Positions 42,052 to 50,053 of a stretch of 64,000 nucleotides of DNA are shown here, piece after piece. The translations under genes were made by a program, and so were the position numbers. The DNA is from Thermosynechococcaceae cyanobacterium MS004 (GTDB taxonomy: Bacteria; Cyanobacteriota; Cyanobacteriia; Thermosynechococcales; Thermosynechococcaceae), in assembly GCA_022402525.1 (NCBI GenBank), contig JAKRSB010000089.1:62001-126000 (forward strand). Direction: 5' to 3'. A model generated the notes under the pieces. It was not told the origin of the DNA and made no database searches. It worked only from the letters and a program-made list of their open reading frames with translations. Within the stretch, counting starts at the first letter, position 1; every line of letters starts with the position of its first letter.

Positions 42052-42867
42052 TTACCGCTCACAGACATGGGTTGGATCTTCAGCACGTTCGGCATACTCC
42101 ATGCCTTGGGCTAACCGCCACGCAAAGATCGGGGGCAACCCTTTCTCGATGATGGCCTGACAGGTTTTTTGATAGTCGTAGGGCACTTCGCGGAGCGCCA
42201 CATCTTGAGTCTCACTGTCATAAAGTACATAGGTTGCATCGGTGCGTCCATGCCGGGGTTCGCCCACCGAGCCAGCATTGATCAGTCGCTTTAAGGGCGC
42301 TTCAAATCGCCCAGTTTGATCGGGGTCAGCGTTCGGCTGGCTAATCCGCACCTGAAACGTCCCCTCACTCAGAGCCCGAACGTAAGGGACATGGGTATGA
42401 CCGCAAAACATCACGTCTGCACCCGTGGAAAGCACTCGCTCTAGGGCCGTAAACGCATGGATATCCGGCAGTAAATACTCATGCTGGCTATGGGGGCTAC
42501 CGTGGACGAAGCACAGGTTGTCTTCCTGCACCACCATTGGCAGCGTTGCCAAAAACGATCGCGTCTCTGGATGAATTTCTTGATTCGTCCATTCGTGGGC
42601 AACTCGACCTCGTTTTTCTGCCAAGACCGAGGGGTAGCTGCACTCACAGGAGTTGAGTCCTTCCACAATGTCTTCGTCCCAGCAGCCCTGACAGGTCGGG
42701 ATATCCAGACTCCGAATCATTTCAACAACCTGGTTGGGGTAAGGGCCATAGCCGACTAAATCACCCAAGCAAAATATCTTGTCTGCTTTCTGAGCATCAA
42801 TATCTGAAAGCACCGCATTCAGGGCTTCGTAATTACCGTGAATGCAGGACATCACCGCAATTTTCAT
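42052..42867 (-). CDS. Metallophosphatase-fold protein with Cys-substituted metal sites
   Basis: A 271-residue calcineurin-like phosphoesterase. Most motifs are good: GDLVGYGP, LCFVHGSPHS and CGHTHVP. But the first Asp is Cys (MSCIHGN in place of SDIHGN) and the GNHD motif reads QGCWDEDI, so the bridging Asn and His are changed and another Cys is present. Several more Cys lie near (LNSCECSY). A site with Cys ligands would favour zinc or iron; this is inference. It is translationally coupled (ATGA overlap) with the P-loop gene upstream. Substrate unknown. Confidence 0.88.
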   Translation of the reverse strand: MKIAVMSCIHGNYEALNAVLSDIDAQKADKIFCLGDLVGYGPYPNQVVEMIRSLDIPTCQGCWDEDIVEGLNSCECSYPSVLAEKRGRVAHEWTNQEIHPETRSFLATLPMVVQEDNLCFVHGSPHSQHEYLLPDIHAFTALERVLSTGADVMFCGHTHVPYVRALSEGTFQVRISQPNADPDQTGRFEAPLKRLINAGSVGEPRHGRTDATYVLYDSETQDVALREVPYDYQKTCQAIIEKGLPPIFAWRLAQGMEYAERAEDPTHVCER

Positions 42868-43649
42868 GCTGCCTGTTCTCCTAACGATTCTTTGATTTGG
42901 GCTTGGTAGTAGGCGATCGCATCATCTTCTAGTCCACAGTCCCCCAAGGTTGAAGCAATACTGGCTTGGTCAAACCCTTCTCCCACTACCTCAAGGCCAC
43001 TAAAGCGCTCAGGTCGACCCTTCAACCAGCGCGGCACCTTTAGCTCAACGTATTGGGTATTGGGCAGCCCTGCCACGTAGTTGAAATAAAACGCTCGTCC
43101 ATCTACCAGGTCAAAAATTCCCTTAGCCCGATGGACTGCGCCGTAAGCACCTTGGGTGAGTTCGTGCCAAAAGGTATCGAGGCTGGCAGGGTCAAGAATT
43201 TGTCCGGTCAGGGGCGATCGCCAAATCTGAGTTGCCGAAAAGTCACGATAAACCTCTGCGGCTGGGACAACGTCATCGGCCCAATTCTTAAGATCAAGAT
43301 CCTCAGAACTGGAGGGCAGCACAGCCACTCGATGACACAACCCTGGATCAAACGGCAGCACTAGCGCCAATGGGTCAATATGAAACCCAATTTCTACATA
43401 GATTGCCGCACCTTCAGCCAGTCGCATCTCTACGACTGCGGCGATAGACTCACGCTGTGCTTCATCTAATACTTCAAGGGTTGGAGACTCCGTGGCGAGA
43501 TAGCTGGCATCCACAGGAATCTGCGCCCCCAAAGCCAAGTAAGCGCCAAGGGCTTGCGGAGATTGCTGGGAATGAAAATGGGTATAAATCCAGCTTGTTT
43601 TACCTGAACCTGATGGCCCAGCCACCAAGTTGATGGGTGCAGTTTTCAT
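42864..43649 (-). CDS. Divergent P-loop protein with CobW-like C-terminal domain
   Basis: A 261-residue protein. Walker A is GPSGSGKTS at residue 12, but the COG0523 hallmarks are absent: no C-x-C-C, no NKxD, and switch II is replaced by an IYVEIGFHIDPLALVL stretch. The second half (about 165-245) resembles the CobW C-terminal domain: YGAVHRAKGIFDLVDGRAFYFNYV and RFSGLEVVGEGFD. It is thus a shortened relative of the metallochaperones that probably cannot bind metal through the usual site. It is first in an operon with the two metallophosphatase-like genes, behind Zur-type box 4. Confidence 0.8.
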   Translation of the reverse strand: MKTAPINLVAGPSGSGKTSWIYTHFHSQQSPQALGAYLALGAQIPVDASYLATESPTLEVLDEAQRESIAAVVEMRLAEGAAIYVEIGFHIDPLALVLPFDPGLCHRVAVLPSSSEDLDLKNWADDVVPAAEVYRDFSATQIWRSPLTGQILDPASLDTFWHELTQGAYGAVHRAKGIFDLVDGRAFYFNYVAGLPNTQYVELKVPRWLKGRPERFSGLEVVGEGFDQASIASTLGDCGLEDDAIAYYQAQIKESLGEQAA

Positions 43650-43714
43650 GAATTGTTCTTTTGATTGTCCTCATTGCTGAATAAACCAATATTGAATAAA
43701 GCAATGTTGACCAA

Positions 43715-43733
43715 AGCAATAATCATTCTCATT
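43715..43733. promoter_or_regulatory. Zur/Fur-type box 4
   Basis: AGCAATAA-TCA-TTCTCATT: the right half fits the consensus at seven of eight positions, the left half less well. It lies 65 bp upstream of the P-loop/metallophosphatase operon. Confidence 0.65.
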
Positions 43734-43783
43734 TTTAGGCTCATACCGTTGGCCTAGTTGGGTCATTCAATTCATTGCTTTAA

Positions 43784-44758
43784 TCAGTGCTTTAGCAGCA
43801 ATGCGGCTTCTTTGGCAAAATAGGTCAAAATCAGGTCTGCCCCAGCTCGTTTCAGGCTAGTGAGCGTTTCCAGCATCACTGCTTTCTCATCAATCCAGCC
43901 CTTCTGGGCAGCGGCCTTGATCATGGCGTACTCCCCGCTCACGTTATAGGCGGCGATGGGTAAATGGGTTGCGGCTCGGATGCGATGGATGATATCCATA
44001 TAGGCCAAAGCAGGTTTGACCATCACAATATCCGCGCCTTCGGCAATATCTAGACCCACTTCCTTCAGGGCTTCAAGGGCATTGGCTGAGTCCATTTGAT
44101 AGGTCTTTTTGTCGCCAAATCGAGGGGCAGACTCTAGCGCATCCCGGAAAGGGCCATAGTAGGCTGAAGCATATTTGGCCGAATAAGCCAGAATACTCAC
44201 GTCCCAATAGCCTGCTTCATCTAGAGCTTTACGAATCGCTCCCACACGCCCATCCATCATGTCTGAGGGGGCAACCCAATCCGCGCCCGCGCCCGCTTGA
44301 ATCAGCGCCATTTTTGCCAAAACTTCAACCGTCGGGTCATTGAGAATTCGCCCCTCTTCATCGGCCAAGCCATCATGTCCCAGGCTGCTGTAGGGGTCTA
44401 GCGCCACATCGGTAATGACGACTAAATCTGGAAAGATTTGCTTAATTGCGCTGACCGTTCGTGGAATGAGTCCTTCAGGATTAAGACTTTCTGTGGCTTG
44501 GGCATCTTTTTGGGTGTCTGGAATGAGCGGGAAAAGTGCGATCGCCCCAATCCCTGCGACCTGGGCATCCTCAATTTCCTTGAGCAACTCATCTAGGGAG
44601 TAACGATAGCAACCCGGCATTGACGGAACTTCTACCTTGAGCTGCTCCCCCTCCATCACAAACAGGGGATAAATCAAATCATTAACCGTAAGCTGCGTTT
44701 CGCGCACCAGACGGCGAATCGATTCAGACGTCCGAAGACGGCGGGGGCGTAATGTCAT
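43784..44758 (-). CDS. hemB: Porphobilinogen synthase (zinc-free type)
   Basis: A 324-residue enzyme joining two 5-aminolevulinate molecules for haem and chlorophyll. The active-site lysines are in AYSAKYAS and MVKPAL. In zinc-type enzymes the metal motif has three Cys (D-x-C-x-C...C); here it reads ITDVALDPYSSLGHDG, with Ala/Asp in place of Cys, so this is the magnesium/zinc-independent type seen in plants and other phototrophs. That suits expression under zinc shortage. ATG 44758 is used (GAGAG nine bases upstream); TTG 44767 is less likely. It is divergent from zur and shares box 5. Confidence 0.97.
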   Translation of the reverse strand: MTLRPRRLRTSESIRRLVRETQLTVNDLIYPLFVMEGEQLKVEVPSMPGCYRYSLDELLKEIEDAQVAGIGAIALFPLIPDTQKDAQATESLNPEGLIPRTVSAIKQIFPDLVVITDVALDPYSSLGHDGLADEEGRILNDPTVEVLAKMALIQAGAGADWVAPSDMMDGRVGAIRKALDEAGYWDVSILAYSAKYASAYYGPFRDALESAPRFGDKKTYQMDSANALEALKEVGLDIAEGADIVMVKPALAYMDIIHRIRAATHLPIAAYNVSGEYAMIKAAAQKGWIDEKAVMLETLTSLKRAGADLILTYFAKEAALLLKH

Positions 44759-44832
44759 GGAACACAACTCTCAATCATGTTGGCAATCATGTTGACAAGG
44801 ATCAATTGGCAAGGATAAAACACATCGGATAA

Positions 44833-44851
44833 AATGATAATCATTATCTTA
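44833..44851. promoter_or_regulatory. Zur/Fur-type box 5, shared by hemB and zur
   Basis: AATGATAA-TCA-TTATCTTA; the inner GATAATCATTATC is a perfect palindrome. It lies 75 bp before hemB (minus) and 54 bp before zur (plus), so autoregulation of zur is predicted. Confidence 0.88.
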
Positions 44852-44904
44852 ATCATTTGAAGCGGTTCCATCAACCCTAGAATTGATTCTGTACGTGAAC
44901 AGCC

Positions 44905-45324
44905 ATGTCTGCGTTAAGCCCTTTGACCCCTCATCAAGCCACCATTCTTAATCTGCTGAAAACCCTTGAGTCTGAAGTATCGGCTCAAACGCTTTATGCC
45001 GAGCTGCGGCAGCAAAAGTATCGCCTAGGGTTGGCGACAGTGTACCGAGCACTCAAGCATTTACAGCTTCAAGGGGCGGTGCAGGCCAGATCCTTACCGA
45101 ATGGAGAAGCGGTCTACAGCCTGGCGTCTAAAGAGAGGCACTATGTCACCTGCGTTAAATGTGGCACCTCGGTTCCTCTGGATCACTGTCCAGTTGACGA
45201 GCAGAGGCTGTCTCAGGCACTTGCGTCACAACAAGCGATCGCCCCTCAGTTCAAAATTTTCTATCACACCCTAGAACTCTTTGGCTTATGCTCACCTTGT
45301 TTGGAGCATAAATACCTGGCTTAG
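44905..45324 (+). CDS. zur: Fur-family zinc uptake regulator
   Basis: A 139-residue Fur-family protein. The DNA-binding winged helix is in residues 8-80 (LGLATVYRALKHLQLQGAVQ is the recognition region). The structural zinc site is complete: CVKCG at residue 87 and CSPC near the end; histidines for the sensory site are seen in RHYVTC and FYHTLELFG. Its length and the C-terminal C-x2-C fit Zur rather than PerR or Fur, and the surrounding zinc genes support this. It is expected to bind the AATGATAA-N3-TTATCATT boxes when zinc is ample and so shut off the island. Confidence 0.92.
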   Translation: MSALSPLTPHQATILNLLKTLESEVSAQTLYAELRQQKYRLGLATVYRALKHLQLQGAVQARSLPNGEAVYSLASKERHYVTCVKCGTSVPLDHCPVDEQRLSQALASQQAIAPQFKIFYHTLELFGLCSPCLEHKYLA

Positions 45325-45451
45325 AGCATGTCCTAGAATATGTGCCCTAGTAGAATGTGTGCCCTAGAGTGCATGCCCTAGAGTCAGCAGCCTTAACCGG
45401 ACTCCTTCAGCCACACCTGAGGTTAATACGCATTATAAAATCTATTTCTTT

Positions 45452-45470
45452 AATGAGAATTACTTGCATT
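45452..45470. promoter_or_regulatory. Possible weak Zur/Fur-type box 6
   Basis: AATGAGAA-TTA-CTTGCATT; left half good, right half 5 of 8. It is 36 bp before the ferredoxin-like gene at 45506 and could be a Fur (iron) site instead. Confidence 0.4.
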
Positions 45471-45505
45471 TAGGGTAGGATGGTAGATGACGTTATGCAA
45501 CTCCT

Positions 45506-46105
45506 ATGGGTACTTCGCAAACATCATCCGTCCAACTGGTGGGTCAGCTAGAGGGCTATGAGCTAGGCAAAAGCGGTAAAGTCCGTGCTCTACGCTTGGA
45601 GACGACCCATGGGCTTCAGGTTATTAAACTCACGCAGTCTAGTCGCCTTGACCTTCTCAAGTTCACCTTGAGCACCCAGGTTTCTCAAGGGTCTTGGGTT
45701 GAAGTGGTAGGGCAACAAAAGCTTGACTCCGGAGGTAGGGTCAAGCGATTCAAAGCAGAGGGTTTAAGAGTATTGCCGCAAGTGTTACCGCCCTATGGGG
45801 CTTCCATCACCCATCGGGTACAGTCCTCAGCAGAACAATCTGCTACACCCGCTAAGATTTTAATTTGTCAAAAATCCTCTTGCCGCAAGCGCGGCAGCTT
45901 AGCCCTTGAGCAAGCCCTTGAGCAAGCCCTTGACGATCGCCAACTTAGCGGACAAGTCTGCGTGAAGGCGACAGGCTGTCTAAAGCACTGTAGTAAAGGG
46001 CCAAATCTCGTGATTGGCAAAACTTCTTACCGAAACGTAACGGTCAAAGATTTGGCGAAGCTCCTGGATCTACACTTTGCAGCCTGCCCAGCCGTTATGA
46101 TCTAG
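45506..46105 (+). CDS. Thioredoxin-like [2Fe-2S] ferredoxin-domain protein
   Basis: A 199-residue protein. The first 95 residues are beta-rich (QLVGQLEGYELGKSGKVRALRL) and of unknown role. The C-terminal half is a thioredoxin-like ferredoxin: cluster ligands in CQKSSCRKRGS and ATGCLKHCSKGP, as in the NuoE/clostridial type. The type is common in cyanobacteria as a two-domain protein of unknown partner. A 12-bp tandem duplication adds LEQA repeats near residue 135. The weak box 6 could put it under Zur or Fur. It is the last gene before the glycosyltransferase pair. Confidence 0.88.
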   Translation: MGTSQTSSVQLVGQLEGYELGKSGKVRALRLETTHGLQVIKLTQSSRLDLLKFTLSTQVSQGSWVEVVGQQKLDSGGRVKRFKAEGLRVLPQVLPPYGASITHRVQSSAEQSATPAKILICQKSSCRKRGSLALEQALEQALDDRQLSGQVCVKATGCLKHCSKGPNLVIGKTSYRNVTVKDLAKLLDLHFAACPAVMI

Positions 46106-46142
46106 ACCAGGCTGAGCTGTCCACAAGCCCTCTAAGCAATCT

Positions 46143-46907
46143 GTGAAGGAATCCCTCTCAACTTCTCCAGCGTTAAATCCAGATTCATGTCCAGATTTAT
46201 GTCCAGATTCAAAGCGCTGCATTTTGGTCTTTGTAAAAGCGCCCTACCCTGGCCAAGTCAAGACGCGCTTAGGACAATCCGTAGGCGATCGCCAAGCGGC
46301 TCAGCTCTACCGATGTTTTACGGAAGATGTGCTAGATACAGTCGAGTCATTAGAGGCAGACTGCCTGATTTGCTTTGCGCCAGCGGCTGAGGTGAGTTTT
46401 CTCAAAGCATGGCTGGGCAATCATCGCTCCTACCTCGCCCAATCGGGGATAGATCTGGGTGAACGAATGGCGACGGCATTTCGCCACAGCTTTCGGGTCG
46501 GTTATGAGCAGGTCTTAATTGTGGGTAGCGATAGCCCTGACCTTCCCCGCACCTACCTGACACAAGCCTTTGACGCGCTTCAGCAAGAGCAGGCTGTAAT
46601 TGGCCCCAGTGAAGATGGTGGGTACTATACTCTAGGCTTTACGCCCAGCAATTTTTGTCCGGAAGTATTTGGCCCCCTGCCCTGGAGTACACCCCAGGTA
46701 TATCCTCAAACGCTAAGTATTCTCAAAAATGCTGGGGCATCTGTTCACATCTTGCCGCCCTGGCCAGATATCGACACCCTAGAGGATCTGCGGCAATATT
46801 TTTTACGCCATCAGGCTCAAGACATCAATCAAATCCAAACTTCTAGAAGCTTGGCCTCTAGAAGCTTGACCTATCTTCAAGACCACGCCAAAAACCTGAG
46901 CATTTGA
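46143..46907 (+). CDS. TIGR04282-type glycosyltransferase (arsenosugar-type, DUF2064)
   Basis: A 254-residue protein of the family named for arsenosugar gene clusters. Seen: CILVFVKAPYPGQVKTRLG (nucleotide-sugar binding start), LIVGSDSPDLP with the DxD-like acidic site, and GPSEDGGYYTLGF. The annotation comes from neighbourhood in arsenic loci; its true donor and acceptor are not proved. The start is uncertain: GTG 46143 gives a Pro/Asp/Cys N-terminus made by a 12-bp tandem duplication (PDSCPDLCPDS), and the conserved part begins about residue 22. Near the C-terminus a 15-bp duplication gives SRSLASRSL. It precedes the TIGR04283 gene directly. Confidence 0.9.
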   Translation: MKESLSTSPALNPDSCPDLCPDSKRCILVFVKAPYPGQVKTRLGQSVGDRQAAQLYRCFTEDVLDTVESLEADCLICFAPAAEVSFLKAWLGNHRSYLAQSGIDLGERMATAFRHSFRVGYEQVLIVGSDSPDLPRTYLTQAFDALQQEQAVIGPSEDGGYYTLGFTPSNFCPEVFGPLPWSTPQVYPQTLSILKNAGASVHILPPWPDIDTLEDLRQYFLRHQAQDINQIQTSRSLASRSLTYLQDHAKNLSI

Positions 46908-46909
46908 GG

Positions 46910-47686
46910 ATGGAGCTTGAGCCGTTAAAGCCTAGTCTGCTAGAGCCTGAGATTTCAGTCATCATTCCAGTCCTCCATGAAGGCGATCGCATTGGGGCTT
47001 GTCTGGCCCATTTGGCGCAGATTGCCGAGCAAATTCCCTACGAAGTGATTGTGTCTGACGGCGATCCGCAGGATTCCACCCTAAGTAGACTCCCTGACGG
47101 TACCCAGAACCTGGTGCCCGTGCGATCACCGATGGGCCGTGGCGCTCAGCTCAATGCTGGAGCAAGGGTAGCGCGGGGAAAGGTTTTGCTGTTTCTCCAT
47201 GTAGATGCCTGCTTACCCCCAAGGGCGCTCCATCAGATTCAAGAAACCTGTCTTGAGGCCGTGGGCGGCGCTTTTGACTTGGCGATCGCATCCCCTCGGC
47301 TCTCCCTAAAAGGGATTGCGAAAGTTGCCTCTTGGCGATCGCGTCTGACCCGGATTCCCTATGGCGACCAGGCAATTTTTTTACGTCGAGAAATCTTTGA
47401 GCAGGTCAACGGCTATCCGGACTTGCCGATCATGGAAGATGTGGCGCTGATGCAGCGGCTCAAGCGGGGACAGTACAGGCTAAAAATTTTGCCAGAGGCA
47501 GTAACGGTTTCCGCGCGGCGGTGGGAAAAAGAAGGGATTCTTCGCTGCACCCTGCGCAACTGGAGCCTAATCACAATGTACTTCTGGGGTGTGCACCCTA
47601 ATGTCCTGGTGCGCTGGTATCGGCCCCAGTCTGCACTGTCCACTAGCCATGAGAAATCCAGCCAGGGACGTGACAGCGCTCTATGA
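46910..47686 (+). CDS. TIGR04283-type family 2 glycosyltransferase (arsenosugar-type)
   Basis: A 258-residue GT2 enzyme: ISVIIPVLHEGDRIGACLAHL, VIVSDGDPQDST, GRGAQLNAGA, LLFLHVDACLPP (DxD-like) and YGDQAIFLRREIF. It pairs with the TIGR04282 gene, as in many cyanobacteria; the pair is predicted to build the sugar part of arsenosugars, yet no arsM or arsS is in this window, so another glycan is possible. ATG 46910 is used, only 2 bp after the upstream stop; a TTG at 46904 would overlap it. Both genes thus form one transcription unit. Confidence 0.9.
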   Translation: MELEPLKPSLLEPEISVIIPVLHEGDRIGACLAHLAQIAEQIPYEVIVSDGDPQDSTLSRLPDGTQNLVPVRSPMGRGAQLNAGARVARGKVLLFLHVDACLPPRALHQIQETCLEAVGGAFDLAIASPRLSLKGIAKVASWRSRLTRIPYGDQAIFLRREIFEQVNGYPDLPIMEDVALMQRLKRGQYRLKILPEAVTVSARRWEKEGILRCTLRNWSLITMYFWGVHPNVLVRWYRPQSALSTSHEKSSQGRDSAL

Positions 47687-47772
47687 CAAATCACGCGGCC
47701 AAAGGCTACCAAATAATGTCAAGCTATCAATGGCCCTAAGCCGATATAGCCCCCTTTAACCTTGAGTGACCC

Positions 47773-49881
47773 ATGACTGACTCCGTGCGAATTTTGATGT
47801 GTGCCCCCAGTCATTACGAGGTTGATTACGTCATCAACCCCTGGATGGAAGGCAATATTCATCGTTCCTCGCGGGAAAAGGCGACAGTCCAGTGGAATCA
47901 GCTTTACGAGGTGCTCAAAACCTACGCCACGGTGGATCTCGTTGAGCCGCAGCCGGGATGGCCGGATATGGTATTCACGGCCAATGCGGGGCTGGTGCTG
48001 GGGGATGCGGTCGTCTTAAGCCGCTTTTTTCACCCAGAGCGTCAGGGAGAAGAGCCCTACTTCCAGCAGTGGTTTGAAGCACAGGGCTACAAAGTCTATC
48101 TTTTGCCGAAAAGTCTGCCCTTTGAAGGGGCAGGAGATGCCCTCTTGGATCGTGCGGGTCGGTGGCTATGGGCGGGCTATGGGTTCCGTTCTGAGCTAGA
48201 TTCTCATCCCTATTTGGCAAAGTGGCTGGATGTGGAGGTCTTGTCTCTCAGGCTAGTGGATCAACGGTTTTACCATCTTGACACCTGCTTTTGCCCCCTG
48301 ACGGATGGCTATTTGCTCTACTATCCGCCAGCCTTTGATACCTATTCCAATCACCTGATTGAGCTACGGGTTCCGCCAGAAAAGCGTATTCCCATTGCAG
48401 AAGTGGACGCGGTAAATTTCGCCTGCAATACGGTGAATATTGATCGGGTCGTTGTGATGAACCAAGCCAGCGAGGGGCTTAAAAAAGCCTTGGGCGATCG
48501 CGGCTTTACCGTAGTTGAAACGCCGCTTACCGAGTTTTTGAAAGCGGGGGGCGCGGCAAAATGCCTCACCCTACGGGTGACAGAACCCAGACCCGAATCG
48601 CCCCAGGCCTCCACAGTACAGAGCCGAGTGGTTCACCTCGAAGGCCATTTGCTGGATACGGGGTTAGTCAATCGGGCGCTGGATGCCATTGTGGCGGGGG
48701 GCGGCAGCTTTCAGGTGCTGAATTTTCGTCTGGGCGAACAGCGCCAAGACCAGTCTGCGGCAGAGGTGAAGGTCTCTGCGCCAGATGCAGCAGTGCTGGC
48801 CGATATCATGGGGCAGCTCATCGACCTAGGGGCCGTGAGCATTGCGGAGGAGGTCAGTGAAGCAAACCTCGCACCCGTTGTGCAGGCAGGGGTTGCCCCC
48901 GATGACTTTTATGTCACCACCATCTATCCCACGGAGGTTTTGATCGGTGGCCATTGGGTAAAGGTACAGGGACAGCGCATGGACGGGGCGATCGCCATTA
49001 CCCAATCAGCCGAAGGAACCCTAGCGCGCTGTAAGCTCCTACGAGATCTGGCGGTGGGCGAGTCGGTGGTGATTGGGAGCGATGGCATTCGCACCAAGCG
49101 CAAGACCACAACCCTCAAGCCAGCCAAAACCGAAGAATTTAGCTTCATGGGCGCTGGGGTTTCCAGTGAACGCCGAGTAGAGCTCGTTGTTGAGCAAATT
49201 GCCTGGGATCTGCGCCGGATTCGCGACCAGGGCGGTAAGGTGGTCGTCACCGCAGGCCCCGTGGTGATCCACACGGGCGGCAGCGAACATCTCAATCGGC
49301 TGATTCGGGACGGCTATGTCCATGCCCTCTTGGGTGGCAATGCGATCGCCGTCCACGATATTGAGCAGTCCATGATGGGCACTTCCCTGGGTGTAGATAT
49401 GCAGCGGGGGGTATCCGTCCACGGCGGCCATCGTCATCACCTCAAAGCCATCAACGCCATTCGACGGTGCGGCAGCATTGCCAAAGCCGTAGAGCAGGGG
49501 GTGCTGCGTAGCGGCGTGATGTACGAATGCGTGAAGCACAATATTCCCTTTTCCCTGGCCGGCTCCATTCGAGACGATGGCCCCTTGCCCGACACCAAAA
49601 TGGATCTGCTCGAAGCGCAAGCAGACTATGCCCGCCTCATTGAAGGGGCAGACTTGATCTTGATGCTATCGAGTATGCTCCACTCCATCGGGGTGGGCAA
49701 TATGACCCCAGCGGGGGTGAAGATGGTCTGTGTAGACATTAATCCGGCCGTGGTCACAAAGCTGAGCGATCGCGGCTCCATTGAGTCCATTGGGGTGGTA
49801 ACGGATGTAGGTCTATTTCTAAGCCTGCTCGTACAGCAGCTCAATAAGCTGACGGGCGATTATGCTCAAAAATCAGCCTAA
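47773..49881 (+). CDS. argZ: Bifunctional arginine dihydrolase / ornithine cyclodeaminase (ArgZ/AgrE)
   Basis: A 702-residue protein. The N-terminal 280 residues form the guanidine-group-modifying fold of arginine dihydrolase (DMVFTANAGLVLGD substrate site; FEGAGDAL; catalytic Cys in GGAAKCLTLR), converting arginine to ornithine, CO2 and ammonia. The rest is the LOR/SDH ornithine-cyclodeaminase-like domain (NAD-type stretch AGPVVIHTGGSEHL, VHGGHRHHLKAINAI, GVGNMTPAGVKMV), which makes proline from ornithine in the filamentous-cyanobacterial enzyme. This runs nitrogen recycling from cyanophycin arginine. The stop TAA is also the 3-bp target of a MITE that starts at the next base. Confidence 0.95.
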   Translation: MTDSVRILMCAPSHYEVDYVINPWMEGNIHRSSREKATVQWNQLYEVLKTYATVDLVEPQPGWPDMVFTANAGLVLGDAVVLSRFFHPERQGEEPYFQQWFEAQGYKVYLLPKSLPFEGAGDALLDRAGRWLWAGYGFRSELDSHPYLAKWLDVEVLSLRLVDQRFYHLDTCFCPLTDGYLLYYPPAFDTYSNHLIELRVPPEKRIPIAEVDAVNFACNTVNIDRVVVMNQASEGLKKALGDRGFTVVETPLTEFLKAGGAAKCLTLRVTEPRPESPQASTVQSRVVHLEGHLLDTGLVNRALDAIVAGGGSFQVLNFRLGEQRQDQSAAEVKVSAPDAAVLADIMGQLIDLGAVSIAEEVSEANLAPVVQAGVAPDDFYVTTIYPTEVLIGGHWVKVQGQRMDGAIAITQSAEGTLARCKLLRDLAVGESVVIGSDGIRTKRKTTTLKPAKTEEFSFMGAGVSSERRVELVVEQIAWDLRRIRDQGGKVVVTAGPVVIHTGGSEHLNRLIRDGYVHALLGGNAIAVHDIEQSMMGTSLGVDMQRGVSVHGGHRHHLKAINAIRRCGSIAKAVEQGVLRSGVMYECVKHNIPFSLAGSIRDDGPLPDTKMDLLEAQADYARLIEGADLILMLSSMLHSIGVGNMTPAGVKMVCVDINPAVVTKLSDRGSIESIGVVTDVGLFLSLLVQQLNKLTGDYAQKSA

Positions 49882-50022
49882 GAGCTTGTTTGAAAACTTT
49901 CTAACGCTTTGCACCTGCCCCCCAAAGTCCCCCATTCTGGGGGACTTTCCAACTCTTAAGTCCCCCAGAATGGGGGGTTGGGGGGCGAATGTAGAAGATG
50001 CGGAGACTTATAAAACAGCCTC
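49882..50022. mobile_element. MITE copy 2 (141 bp, target duplication TAA = argZ stop codon)
   Basis: Same element as 1008-1147. The left flank TAA (49879-49881) is the argZ stop codon and is duplicated at 50023-50025. Ends are GAGCTTGTTTGAAAA and TATAAAACAGCCTC. The internal hairpin with CCCCCATTCTGGGGG could also end argZ transcription. Confidence 0.9.
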
Positions 50023-50053
50023 TAAGCGATCACAGCATTGGACTCAAAGGAAA

